DNA from: Verrucomicrobiota bacterium
GTDB taxonomy: Bacteria; Verrucomicrobiota; Verrucomicrobiia; Opitutales; Opitutaceae
NCBI GenBank assembly: GCA_023428905.1
Contig: JAEYWP010000025.1
Coordinates: forward strand, 3,302 to 67,301
Length of the DNA stretch: 64,000 bases
Direction of reading: 5' to 3'
Part shown: piece by piece, positions 24,167 through 32,044 of the stretch
Numbering within the stretch: position 1 is the stretch's first letter
Layout of the letters: each line of letters starts with the position of its first letter
Made by a program: the position numbers and the translations under genes
The notes under the pieces: generated by a model
Databases searched by the model: none
The model's input: only the letters and a program-made list of their open reading frames with translations
What the model was told of the DNA's origin: nothing

Positions 24167-24904
24167 ATGATTTCCCCTGCCTCAGCCAGCTCCCGTCCGC
24201 GCGTGATGCGCGACCCGGGCCCCCTCGTGATCGCGATCGACGGGGTGACGCGCCTCTACCGCATGGGCGAGGAGATTGTCCACGCCCTGCGCGGCGTGTC
24301 CGTCACCATCCGCCGCAACGAATACCTGGCGATCATGGGACCGTCGGGCTCCGGCAAGTCCACCCTGATGAATATGCTGGGGTGTCTGGATACGCCCACG
24401 TCCGGACACTACGCCTTCAATGGGCGCGACGTGGCAGGCATGACCGACGACGAGCTGGCGGACATCCGCAACCGCGAGATCGGCTTTGTCTTCCAGAACT
24501 TCAATCTGCTGCCCCGCTCCGACGCGCTACACAATGTCGAGCTGCCGCTGATTTATGCCGGGGTGCGGTCGGCCGAGCGCCGCGAGCGCGCCCACCAGGC
24601 CCTCGTCAACGTCGGTCTCGGCGACCGGCTCCACCACCGTCCCAACGAACTTTCCGGCGGTCAGCGCCAGCGTGTCGCGATTGCCCGCGCCCTCGTCACC
24701 CGTCCTTCCATCATCCTCGCGGACGAACCCACCGGCGCCCTCGATTCCCGCACCGGCGAGGAGATCATGGGCCTCTTCGAAACCCTCTATGCGCAGGGCA
24801 ACACCCTGATCATCGTCACGCACGAGGAGGATATCGCGCGGCACGCCCGCCGGATCGTCCGGCTGCGCGACGGCCTGATCGAAAGCGACGCCCCCAATCT
24901 CTGA
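24167..24904 (+). CDS. ABC transporter ATP-binding protein (MacB-type ATPase)
   Basis: A 245-aa ATPase with Walker A GPSGSGKST, Q-loop VFQNFNLLPR, signature LSGGQRQRVAIARA and Walker B IILADEPTGALD, all typical of the MacB/LolD group. It starts 13 bases after the adaptor gene; the first ~13 residues precede a second Met (24206), which could be the true start. Unlike Escherichia coli MacB, the ATPase is a separate polypeptide from the permease. It energises the two FtsX-type permeases encoded next. Confidence 0.93.
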   Translation: MISPASASSRPRVMRDPGPLVIAIDGVTRLYRMGEEIVHALRGVSVTIRRNEYLAIMGPSGSGKSTLMNMLGCLDTPTSGHYAFNGRDVAGMTDDELADIRNREIGFVFQNFNLLPRSDALHNVELPLIYAGVRSAERRERAHQALVNVGLGDRLHHRPNELSGGQRQRVAIARALVTRPSIILADEPTGALDSRTGEEIMGLFETLYAQGNTLIIVTHEEDIARHARRIVRLRDGLIESDAPNL

Positions 24905-24908
24905 CGCC

Positions 24909-26156
24909 ATGCGTCGCCTCGTCTACGAGTCGTTCGAGTCCTTCCGCATCGCCTTCGCCCAGATCCGGGCGAACAAGATGCGCTCGGGGCTGACCGCCCT
25001 CGGCGTGATCATCGGCATTGTCGCGGTCACCCTGATGGTGACGGCCATCATGGGTATCAACCGCGGCGTGGACAAAAGCTTTTCCGGCTTCGGCAACGAC
25101 GTGTTTTACGTGGGCAAGTGGCCCTGGCGCGATGTCGACGACTGGTGGGTGTATCGGAATCGTCGTGACATCAAGACCTCCTACGCCGACCAGGTGAACA
25201 CCTGGATCAACGCCAACCCGCAGTCGCCGCTGAAACTGGCAGTGCCGGCCGACAGTCGCAACGTGGCGGTGCGCCGGGGTGATCTGAAGTTGAACAACAT
25301 CTTCCTCCTCGGCAGCTCGGCCGACCTGCCGCGCATCTCCAAGTCCGACATGAAGGAAGGCCGGTTCTTCAGCGAGGCGGAAGCCCAGCAAGGCGCCACC
25401 GTGGCCATGATCGGCTTCGATGTGGCCGACGCGCTCTTCCCCAACCGCTCGGCGCTCGGCGAAACCGTCCTTGTGCAGGGGCATCCCTTCCGCGTGGTCG
25501 GGGTCGCCGCCCGCCAGGGCAGTTTCCTCGGGCTCTTTAGCTGGGATTCCATGGTCGCGATCCCGATCCGCGCCTACCGCTACCACATTCACGGGCGCGA
25601 TGAGGGCGAAGTCCGCGTGCAATACGACCCGGAGCGGATGGAAGAGGCGCGCGAGGACCTGCGCGGTCTGATGCGGCGCATCCGCGCGCTGACCCCGGAG
25701 GCGCGGGACGATTTCGAGATCAACGAGTCGGGCACGATTCGCGCGCAGCTGGACCCGATCAAAAACGGCATTGCCGTGGCCGGCCTGGTGATCACGGGCC
25801 TCGCCCTCTTTGTCGGAGCGATCGGCATCATGAACATCACCTATGTGAGCGTGAAGGAGCGGACCCGGGAGATCGGCACCCGGCGCGCTTTGGGCGCGAG
25901 ACGGCGGACCATCCTGCTGCAGTTCCTGATCGAGGCGGTCTGCATCTGCCTGGTCGGCGGGCTGATCGGGTTGGTGGTGACGTGGGGCCTGGCAGCCCTG
26001 GTCGCAGTCGCCGCACCTTCCTTTCCACTGGTGTTTTCTCCCGCCGTGGTGCTGGTCGCGATGGCGCTGGCCACAGCAGTCGGCGTGGTCAGTGGTTTTG
26101 CCCCGGCGTGGACCGCCAGCGCCCTCGATCCGGTGGAGGCCCTGCGTTATGAATAA
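24909..26156 (+). CDS. ABC transporter permease (MacB-like, FtsX domain) 1
   Basis: A 415-aa permease with the MacB layout: an N-terminal helix (about 22-45, after RANKMRSGLTALGVIIGIVAV), a large periplasmic MacB_PCD domain, then three C-terminal helices of the FtsX domain (about 280-305, 335-360, 375-398) ending in ALDPVEALRYE. The conserved TREIGTRRALGARRRTI loop lies between the first two of them. It begins 4 bases after the ATPase gene. A second, similar permease follows, so the transporter may be a heterodimer. Confidence 0.93.
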   Translation: MRRLVYESFESFRIAFAQIRANKMRSGLTALGVIIGIVAVTLMVTAIMGINRGVDKSFSGFGNDVFYVGKWPWRDVDDWWVYRNRRDIKTSYADQVNTWINANPQSPLKLAVPADSRNVAVRRGDLKLNNIFLLGSSADLPRISKSDMKEGRFFSEAEAQQGATVAMIGFDVADALFPNRSALGETVLVQGHPFRVVGVAARQGSFLGLFSWDSMVAIPIRAYRYHIHGRDEGEVRVQYDPERMEEAREDLRGLMRRIRALTPEARDDFEINESGTIRAQLDPIKNGIAVAGLVITGLALFVGAIGIMNITYVSVKERTREIGTRRALGARRRTILLQFLIEAVCICLVGGLIGLVVTWGLAALVAVAAPSFPLVFSPAVVLVAMALATAVGVVSGFAPAWTASALDPVEALRYE

Positions 26157-26177
26157 ACCGACGGAAGCATCCCTCGC

Positions 26178-27404
26178 ATGATTTTCCTGGAGGTTCTGCG
26201 TCTCGCGCTCTCGTCACTCTCGGCGAACAAACTCCGCTCGGCCCTCACCATGATCGGGATCACGGTGGGCATCTTCACCGTGATCGGCGTGATGACGGCG
26301 GTCAGCGGCGTGCAGTCCAAGATCGAGTCCGGGCTCAATGTGCTCGGGGCGGCCAGCTTCCAGTTCTCCAAGTATCCGGCGATCAACTTCAGCGATCCCC
26401 GGGCCCGCTTCGCCAATCGCCGTGACCTCGACTACCGCGCCGCCCAGCGGCTGAAGGAGCTGATGGGGGAGTCGGCCCGCATCAGTGTGATCATCCGCCG
26501 CGGGGGGCGCCGCGCGTTCCATGCGGACCGCAACACCAACCCCAACGTCGGCCTGATCGGCACCGACGAAAATTACCTGGTCAGCTACAATTACGAGGTG
26601 GCGGCCGGACGGACGATCGGCCGTGAGGATGTCCTTTTTGCCCGGGGCATCTGCCTGCTGGGCGAGGATGTGCGGAAACGTCTTTTCCCGAACGAAGAAG
26701 CGATCGGCAAGCAGGTGCGGGTGGACAACCAGAGTTACATGGTGGTCGGGCTCCTGGCGCCGAAGGGCTCCTCGTTTGGCCAGAGCCAGGACAACATCAT
26801 CGTGGTCCCGGTGACACGCTGGCTGAACGCCTATGGGCGTGCCGGACGTTCGGTGAGCATTAACGTCCAGGCCCCCTCTCCGGAGGAGCTGCCGGCAATC
26901 CAGGAACAGGCGATCGGGGCCTTTCGCCTCGCCCGCGGCCTGGATCCGGAGGACTCGAACGATTTTGAAATCTTCTCCAACGAGTCCCTGATCGATACCT
27001 TCAACCAGGCAGCCGGCACCGTATCAATCGGCGCCTTTGTGATCAGTGCAATCGCGCTCCTGGCGGCGGGTGTCGGTGTGATGAACATCATGCTCGTAAG
27101 CGTGACGGAGCGGACGCGGGAGATCGGCATCCGCAAGAGCCTGGGTGCACGCAAGAAAACCATCCTCATCCAGTTCCTTCTTGAGGCGGTGACCCTCTCC
27201 TTGATCGGCGGCGTCGCGGGCGTGCTCGTGGGCATCGCAGGCGGCAACGCCGCAGGTATGCTTCTGAGTGCGGCGGTCGTGTTCCCGGTGGGCTGGGCGA
27301 TCGCCGGCCTGGTGGTCTGCAGCGGGATCGGCATCGTCTTCGGGCTGTATCCGGCCTGGAAGGCGGCGTCCCTCGATCCCATCGAGGCCCTCCGCTACGA
27401 GTAA
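26178..27404 (+). CDS. ABC transporter permease (MacB-like, FtsX domain) 2
   Basis: A 408-aa paralogue of the preceding permease with the same order of parts: N-terminal helix (about 20-40), MacB_PCD periplasmic domain, and a C-terminal three-helix FtsX domain with TREIGIRKSLGARKKTI and the end SLDPIEALRYE. It starts 21 bases after permease 1 and is the last gene of the operon. The presence of two diverged permeases with one ATPase and one adaptor indicates an asymmetric membrane dimer. The exported substrate is unknown; macrolides, peptides or lipids are family precedents. Confidence 0.93.
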   Translation: MIFLEVLRLALSSLSANKLRSALTMIGITVGIFTVIGVMTAVSGVQSKIESGLNVLGAASFQFSKYPAINFSDPRARFANRRDLDYRAAQRLKELMGESARISVIIRRGGRRAFHADRNTNPNVGLIGTDENYLVSYNYEVAAGRTIGREDVLFARGICLLGEDVRKRLFPNEEAIGKQVRVDNQSYMVVGLLAPKGSSFGQSQDNIIVVPVTRWLNAYGRAGRSVSINVQAPSPEELPAIQEQAIGAFRLARGLDPEDSNDFEIFSNESLIDTFNQAAGTVSIGAFVISAIALLAAGVGVMNIMLVSVTERTREIGIRKSLGARKKTILIQFLLEAVTLSLIGGVAGVLVGIAGGNAAGMLLSAAVVFPVGWAIAGLVVCSGIGIVFGLYPAWKAASLDPIEALRYE

Positions 27405-27414
27405 ACGGGTGCTC

Positions 27415-28407
27415 TCAGCGCTCGTGCTCGAACGGGCGGACAGCCTGCCCCAGAACGCGCTGGCGTTCCGCCTCCGCCTGACGCGACTCGATGTCGCGCA
27501 GCGTGGGCTCCAGCTCCGCATCGCTCACCAGGTGCGTCTCGGCGTAGGCCAGCAGCGAACTCCAACATTGCCGCAGCCGCGCCTCCGCGAGCTGGTTATG
27601 CTCAGCGGCGGAGGCTTCGAAAATGCCGTGGATGCTGTCGAGGACCGGCTGGCGCATCTCGGCGAACTCGGCGAGCAGCTTGTCGGTGTCGGCCAATCCC
27701 TCCGCCGGCGAGCGCAGGGTGATGGCGTCGATCCGCTGCATGCAGTTCCAACGTTCGATAAATGGGAGTTTCACCTCGGCAAAGGGGGTGTTCGCGACGA
27801 AGGAATGGTGTTCGACGCCCACGTGATTGAGGGCATCGATCTCGCGATCGAGCTCGGCGGCGGCGGTGCGGGTGTTGGTCAGGTGCCAGACCGTGTCCGA
27901 GGAGTAACGGGCGCGCTCGCGTGAGAGGTCGCCCGCGATGGCGTTGCGCAACTGTCGTGAGTCGCGCAGGAACGCCTTGAGCCGGTCGGCCACGAGGGCG
28001 TGGGCTCGCCGCCAGCGTTCATGAAAGCGGGAGGCGCGGAAGCCCTGGCGGTACATCGCGTCGGCCTGGTTGAGGTATTCGACCAAGGCGGCACGAAGGC
28101 TGGGTTGAAGCCGATCCCTGGCCGCATTCACCCGCGCAATCATCTGCTCGAGCGCGGCCAGCTGGGATTGGACTGACGCAAGCTGGGTCTGATAGTCCTC
28201 GCGCTGCTTCTTGGCTGCGAGAAAGCCGAAGGCCGGGCGCTGGGCCTGCACCGTTTCCAGGCGGTTGAGGCAATCCTGACGCGCGTCGTCGAGGACGTGC
28301 CGCGCGGTTGAGAGATTGGCCTCGTCGCGAAGCATGGCCACGATCGCCGGGGACATGTCCGCAAATGGGGAAGTATCAGCCATGGGTTCCACGGTCGCGA
28401 CGCTCAT
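27415..28407 (-). CDS. Coiled-coil-rich protein of unknown function
   Basis: A 330-aa soluble protein without signal peptide or membrane segment. Most of it is predicted helix with heptad-like stretches (about 60-120, 150-200 and 285-320, for example QREDYQTQLASVQSQLAALEQ). It contains a single short Pro/Gly-rich patch (RPAFGFLAAKKQ, about 57-68). The start may be 28407 or an internal Met at 28383. It converges with the efflux operon and lies downstream of the nucleotide-kinase gene on the same strand, 212 bases away. No family is recognised. Confidence 0.65.
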   Translation of the reverse strand: MSVATVEPMADTSPFADMSPAIVAMLRDEANLSTARHVLDDARQDCLNRLETVQAQRPAFGFLAAKKQREDYQTQLASVQSQLAALEQMIARVNAARDRLQPSLRAALVEYLNQADAMYRQGFRASRFHERWRRAHALVADRLKAFLRDSRQLRNAIAGDLSRERARYSSDTVWHLTNTRTAAAELDREIDALNHVGVEHHSFVANTPFAEVKLPFIERWNCMQRIDAITLRSPAEGLADTDKLLAEFAEMRQPVLDSIHGIFEASAAEHNQLAEARLRQCWSSLLAYAETHLVSDAELEPTLRDIESRQAEAERQRVLGQAVRPFEHER

Positions 28408-28619
28408 GGCAGGTGAGCACCCCGGGAGGGGGGCTCAGCAGCATGGGCGCTGCGTCGCCCCGGAAAGACCCGGCTGGCGATTTTGGTTCTGTGGACACAC
28501 ACCGGCACAGACCGTATATCGGCAATTCTCCCTACGGATTAACCTGTGTAAAAAGATTCTTAAGCCCCGTGGGAGTGAGCGCCGGCCAAGCGTTTGTGTC
28601 GGCCGGCGGTACCTCGCGG

Positions 28620-29846
28620 TCACCCGCGTCGGATTTCCGAGCCTTGGAAGCGGATCTGGATCCGGAAGACCTTCTTGATGCGGCACTTGATGATTCCGGT
28701 GGCCAGGTCGAATCGATCGGGGATCTCAATCCGATGCAAGTCGACCGCGGCGTGGTATCCCCGCTCGGAGAAGATATCGATGAGCATGGCCAGGGCGAGG
28801 GGATCGTCCAGGACGGGCTCTTCCGTGTTCACCAGGGCGGTGCCAGAGATCGCGTGGCGCAAGATGATCGGCATGATCCTCTTATCGATGAAGGCCACCA
28901 CGGAGGAGAACAGTTCGGTGTGGTCCAGCTCATACCCATCCAGGCGCTTCACCAACTCCTGACGGGCATGGATGATGATCTCGCTGGCGACGGGGAGATT
29001 CCTCAACCGGTCGTGGGTGCGAGGATCCAGTTCCAGGGAGCTCTGGTACTGCAGCTCCTTGAGGATGTTGAACTCAACCTCATCCAGCGGGCCCTCTGCG
29101 TTGATGAAGTGATAATGGAAGATCTCCTTGAGGGACTGAAGGGCGGCCCAGGTCTGCTCCTTGAAAACGCGATAGCGCCGTTGCGCGAGGGCCTCGTCGT
29201 AGTCGGTCGGCCTTTCCTCGACGATTTCGCCGATTCCGGTCCGGCGCGCCTCTTCGTTCTGCTCCTTGATCTGGCGCCCGCGTTTCAGCTGGCGGGCGAC
29301 ACTCTCCCGCTCGTCCACAAACAGCACCATGATGTGGATGGTCGGCTGCCGGAAGTGGATGCTGAGGGGCGTGCGATCGAACTCCCGCCGGAGCTGGTGC
29401 ATGCGGTCGACCAGGAGCTTAAGGCACTCAACCTGGACTTTGGTGCGGGGGAAGCCGTCGAGGATCACGCCGTCCCGGTATTCCGCTTTGAGCAGTTCGC
29501 GCAGCAATAGGCCGATGACCTCGCGATCGCCGACCATACCGCCGGCATTCTTGATCCGCTGCGCCTCGGGTGTGTCCAGCAAGGTGCTGATCACGATGGG
29601 CGCGCAGGTGAGTCCGCGCGTTTTGGCGATGAAGGCGGTGTTCGTCCCTTTTCCCGCGCCCGGTGCGCCGCCGAGCAGAATCAGTTCCTTGGGAAAGCGC
29701 AGGTGTTCACGTCCATACTGCGCCTCCAGGTCCTGCCAGACCGAGCCAAAGATGATTTGGGCATCCTTGATCTCCAGGTCGGTTAAGCGGTTGGCGCCGG
29801 CGCCTGGGTTCATGGCCGACGGTGTCTGGGTGGTCGCTGCATTCAT
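28620..29846 (-). CDS. Adenylate kinase-like nucleoside monophosphate kinase with long C-terminal extension
   Basis: A 408-aa protein. Residues 53-265 look like an adenylate kinase: P-loop GGAPGAGKGT ending at T68, NMP-side motif DGFPRT at 130-135, and a VDERESVARQLKRGR segment (178-191) corresponding to the helix before the LID. No zinc-binding cysteines are present in the LID region. About 50 residues precede the P-loop strand and about 140 follow the kinase core; the latter form an unrecognised mixed domain ending in a basic tail. Typical adenylate kinases have about 190-220 residues, so a second function or regulation is likely. The gene stands alone. Confidence 0.8.
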   Translation of the reverse strand: MNAATTQTPSAMNPGAGANRLTDLEIKDAQIIFGSVWQDLEAQYGREHLRFPKELILLGGAPGAGKGTNTAFIAKTRGLTCAPIVISTLLDTPEAQRIKNAGGMVGDREVIGLLLRELLKAEYRDGVILDGFPRTKVQVECLKLLVDRMHQLRREFDRTPLSIHFRQPTIHIMVLFVDERESVARQLKRGRQIKEQNEEARRTGIGEIVEERPTDYDEALAQRRYRVFKEQTWAALQSLKEIFHYHFINAEGPLDEVEFNILKELQYQSSLELDPRTHDRLRNLPVASEIIIHARQELVKRLDGYELDHTELFSSVVAFIDKRIMPIILRHAISGTALVNTEEPVLDDPLALAMLIDIFSERGYHAAVDLHRIEIPDRFDLATGIIKCRIKKVFRIQIRFQGSEIRRG

Positions 29847-29953
29847 GAGGGTCGATCAGAGCTAGATAACCCCTCTCGCGGAGACCACCTCAAATCCGCA
29901 CGCCGGCTCCCGCCGTCACTCAGGACAGTCGCGACGACCGTTCCTCGATGCGT

Positions 29954-30532
29954 TTATTTCGACTCTGGTTTAGCAGTCTGGGGGATGAGCGGTGCGATCC
30001 GGCTGAGGCCCAGGCTCGGGGGAGGGGAGGCGTCGACCAGGGCGAGGAACTTTTCCCGCCTCTCCAGCAGGAGCCGGTGCACACGCGCCCGCTGCTCGTC
30101 CGTCAACTGCAGCTCGTCGGTCAGCCGGTCGAGCGTGCTGGGCACGATCACAATCGGGAAAAGCGAATCGAGGCCGTCTTTGTGTTTCTTCTTCTCACCC
30201 CCGGAGGCGGTGCGCTCGTTCCACTGCTGCAGTTTCTGGCGCTGGTCCGCTGTCAGCACGGCATCAAGCTCGTTGCGGAAACCTTGTTTGATCGGCTCGA
30301 GCTTCTGTTTGAAGGCTTCGATGTGCGGCTTCATCCGGTCGACCTCTGCCTGCAAGTCCGGCTTGGGCGTGGCGGGCACGGTCGACGCGACGAGAGGGAC
30401 GTCTCGGATCTCGCCCATGATGCCGATCGGTGGGGGAGGCACCGGTTGTGTGCGCTGCATCCACCGTCCGGTCAGAACCCCCGCGGAAAAGACGGCGACC
30501 GTGAGGAAAATGGTGATCAGGGCTCGCTTCAT
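29954..30532 (-). CDS. Membrane-anchored periplasmic protein with LTxxQ-like motifs (Spy/CpxP-like)
   Basis: A 192-aa protein with an N-terminal membrane anchor or signal (about 4-24, FLTVAVFSAGVLTG) followed by a Pro-rich linker and a helical domain. Two LTxxQ-type motifs (LTADQ near 95 and LTDEQ near 145) resemble Spy/CpxP/ZraP periplasmic stress sensors. It is the third gene of a minus-strand ECF operon; its ATG overlaps the stop of the anti-sigma gene (ATGA). It probably senses envelope or metal stress for the sigma system; that is inference from family and context. Confidence 0.72.
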   Translation of the reverse strand: MKRALITIFLTVAVFSAGVLTGRWMQRTQPVPPPPIGIMGEIRDVPLVASTVPATPKPDLQAEVDRMKPHIEAFKQKLEPIKQGFRNELDAVLTADQRQKLQQWNERTASGGEKKKHKDGLDSLFPIVIVPSTLDRLTDELQLTDEQRARVHRLLLERREKFLALVDASPPPSLGLSRIAPLIPQTAKPESK

Positions 30533-30819
30533 GGTCGGTCCAGGCTGGCGGTCATGACAGAGATCTCCTGCCAGGCCGCGGCGTGCTCCAGATTGGTTTC
30601 GCGGATGGAATAAATGTGAAAGAGCACCGCGCTGCAGAGGCAAACGGCAGCCGTGATCGCGGTGACGGAGAACGTGCGTGAAACCCACGGGAAGTTTTCC
30701 TCCTCAAAGTGCGAGGCGCGGGCGGTGCGCAGGACGTTGTCGGCAAAGGAGGAGGGGAGCTGATCCGCCGCGTGCTGGCGGAGGGCCCGCCAGGCGTGGG
30801 AGTTAAACGGCGTGTTCAT
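30529..30819 (-). CDS. Small single-pass membrane protein, putative anti-sigma factor
   Basis: A 96-aa protein with a cytoplasmic N-terminal part of about 48 residues, one transmembrane helix (about 50-68, VTAITAAVCLCSAVLFHIY) and a short outer tail. Its start lies within the end of the ECF sigma gene (17-base overlap) and its stop overlaps the start of the periplasmic gene. Position, size and topology are those of an anti-sigma factor, although no zinc-binding HxxxCxxC motif is present. Confidence 0.72.
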   Translation of the reverse strand: MNTPFNSHAWRALRQHAADQLPSSFADNVLRTARASHFEEENFPWVSRTFSVTAITAAVCLCSAVLFHIYSIRETNLEHAAAWQEISVMTASLDRP

Positions 30820-31348
30820 AATGTTGGCGAAGTTGTTCGCGGGCCCGGTGCAATCGCGCCTTCAGGGCGACGACGCTGATCCCGATCGTTTCGGCCATTT
30901 CGTTCTGACTGTAACCCTCCTGGGCGAGCGCCAGGAGCGCACGGTCCTTTGGCTTGAGCTGCGCAAGGGCGTGGCGAAGGGCGTCGAGCTCCTCCGAGTC
31001 CACCGTTGTCGGTGTCTCTGGCACGTCTGCGTGTGTCTCCGCATCCAGCGGCGAAAAGAAGCGCTGCCAGCGTTGCCGGCGGAGATGGTCGATGCAGGCG
31101 TTTTTCGCCATGCGGAAAAGCCAGGCTTCGAATTGTGCCGGCTGATCCAGTTTGGGCAGCGAGCGTATCATTTTGATGAACACGGTCTGCGCCAGGTCCT
31201 CGACCGAGTCGGAACGGCCGGTGATCGTATAGATGAAACCCGCCACACGGCTCTGGTAGGCGACCACCAGCTGTCGCTGTGCGCCTTCCGAGCCGAGTTG
31301 TGCCTCTCTGACGATCTCTGCCAGAGGCGGGGTTTCGGGGGTGTCCAT
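30803..31348 (-). CDS. ECF-family RNA polymerase sigma factor
   Basis: A 181-aa sigma factor. Region 2 at about 24-90 carries DSVEDLAQTVFIKMIRSLP and FEAWLFRMAKNACIDHLRR. After a short acidic linker, region 4 at about 120-172 carries LAQLKPKDRALLALAQEGYSQ and an EMAETIGISVVALKARLHRAR helix-turn-helix. The ATG at 31348 gives a normal N-terminus; further upstream in-frame codons run through its promoter. It heads a three-gene minus-strand operon with a small membrane protein and an LTxxQ-type periplasmic protein, a layout seen in metal or envelope stress ECF systems. Confidence 0.92.
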   Translation of the reverse strand: MDTPETPPLAEIVREAQLGSEGAQRQLVVAYQSRVAGFIYTITGRSDSVEDLAQTVFIKMIRSLPKLDQPAQFEAWLFRMAKNACIDHLRRQRWQRFFSPLDAETHADVPETPTTVDSEELDALRHALAQLKPKDRALLALAQEGYSQNEMAETIGISVVALKARLHRAREQLRQHYEHAV

Positions 31349-31371
31349 CACGGTGCATTCGCTTTCGTGGC

Positions 31372-31399
31372 CTGACGAAAGCGGCGGGCCAAAGTTACG
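31372..31399 (-). promoter_or_regulatory. ECF-type promoter of the sigma operon
   Basis: On the minus strand CGTAAC (31399-31394) is followed after exactly 16 bases by CGTCAG (31377-31372). The start codon lies 23 bases further on. The match to the promoter before the other ECF gene (GTAA and CGT with the same spacing) supports autoregulation. A TTTCGT-N6-ACGAAA dyad covers the -10 box. Confidence 0.62.
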
Positions 31400-31542
31400 G
31401 CGACGTTTCGTGCAAAACGCGGGCCGGACAGCGGAACGGGCGCCGCAGAATGCACGCGGCTTATCATGCCGTTGGGTTTCATCTCGTCTGTGGCATCGGT
31501 AGATGGCTGAGATACAAGAACATGAGAATGTACGCTCTTTAA

Positions 31543-31558
31543 TGGCACGTGTTTGGCA
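31543..31558 (+). promoter_or_regulatory. Sigma-54-like promoter
   Basis: TGGCACG-TGTT-TGGCA matches the -24/-12 consensus TGGCACG-N4-TTGCW at all but one position. The GG and GC dinucleotides have the required 10-base spacing. It would start transcription near 31570, 125 bases before the DUF1328-like gene and 475 bases before an NtrC-family regulator gene. Confidence 0.5.
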
Positions 31559-31695
31559 TCCTTGGGACGCCCCGACATTGAAACGACACGCAACATGAAC
31601 CTCTCCATACACAGCTTTCGACCGCTTGCCACCGCGCAACGCAGTGCGCTTTCGGGGTGCCGGACACTGGGTGAGGAGAAGACCCTAGGTTTGCC

Positions 31696-31881
31696 ATGTT
31701 GAACTGGGCCATCACTTTCCTTCTGTTGAGTCTCGTCTCGATCTTCTTCACCTTGATCGGAACTGCGGGTGACTTCGCGAGTCTGTTGGCGCGGTTTGCT
31801 TCAGTTTGTTTCCTGGTGATGGCGGTAGCGACCTTTGGTATTCGTTGGTGGCTCCGCCACCGGCACCCGGGCGCGAGTTGA
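31696..31881 (+). CDS. DUF1328-like small membrane protein
   Basis: A 61-aa protein with two hydrophobic helices (about 3-25 and 28-50) and a basic end (RWWLRHRHPG). The start MLNWAITFLLLSLVS and the GTAGDFASLLARF loop between the helices fit DUF1328 (YtjA-type) inner-membrane proteins. A sigma-54-like promoter lies upstream and a strong terminator follows, so it may be transcribed as a single gene. DUF1328 genes are often stress-induced; the function is unknown. Confidence 0.72.
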   Translation: MLNWAITFLLLSLVSIFFTLIGTAGDFASLLARFASVCFLVMAVATFGIRWWLRHRHPGAS

Positions 31882-31952
31882 GGCAGTTCTTTCGTCACTT
31901 TCCCGAATTCCCGGAGGTGTTACTTCCGGGATTGTTAGTTGAAGCTGGACCT

Positions 31953-31988
31953 GGCGGGGCCGCTTGAGCGGCCCCGCCTTGGCTTTTT
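31953..31988 (+). terminator. Intrinsic terminator after the DUF1328-like gene
   Basis: A perfect 12-bp GC-rich dyad (31953-31964 with 31967-31978) is followed by TTGGC and TTTTT (31984-31988). It separates the small membrane-protein gene from the NtrC-family regulator. Confidence 0.88.
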
Positions 31989-32044
31989 AAAGAGGCAGCT
32001 TGCGGAACGGACGACACTGACGGCTTACTGGGCGCGGCACCTGT

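Larger units (their letters stand above)
31349..31695. other. Intergenic region with divergent promoters
   Basis: These 347 bases separate the minus-strand ECF operon from the plus-strand DUF1328-like gene. They hold the ECF-type promoter (31372-31399, minus) overlapped by a TTTCGT/ACGAAA dyad (31363-31380), and a sigma-54-like promoter on the plus strand (31543-31558). No coding region is supported. Confidence 0.6.
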
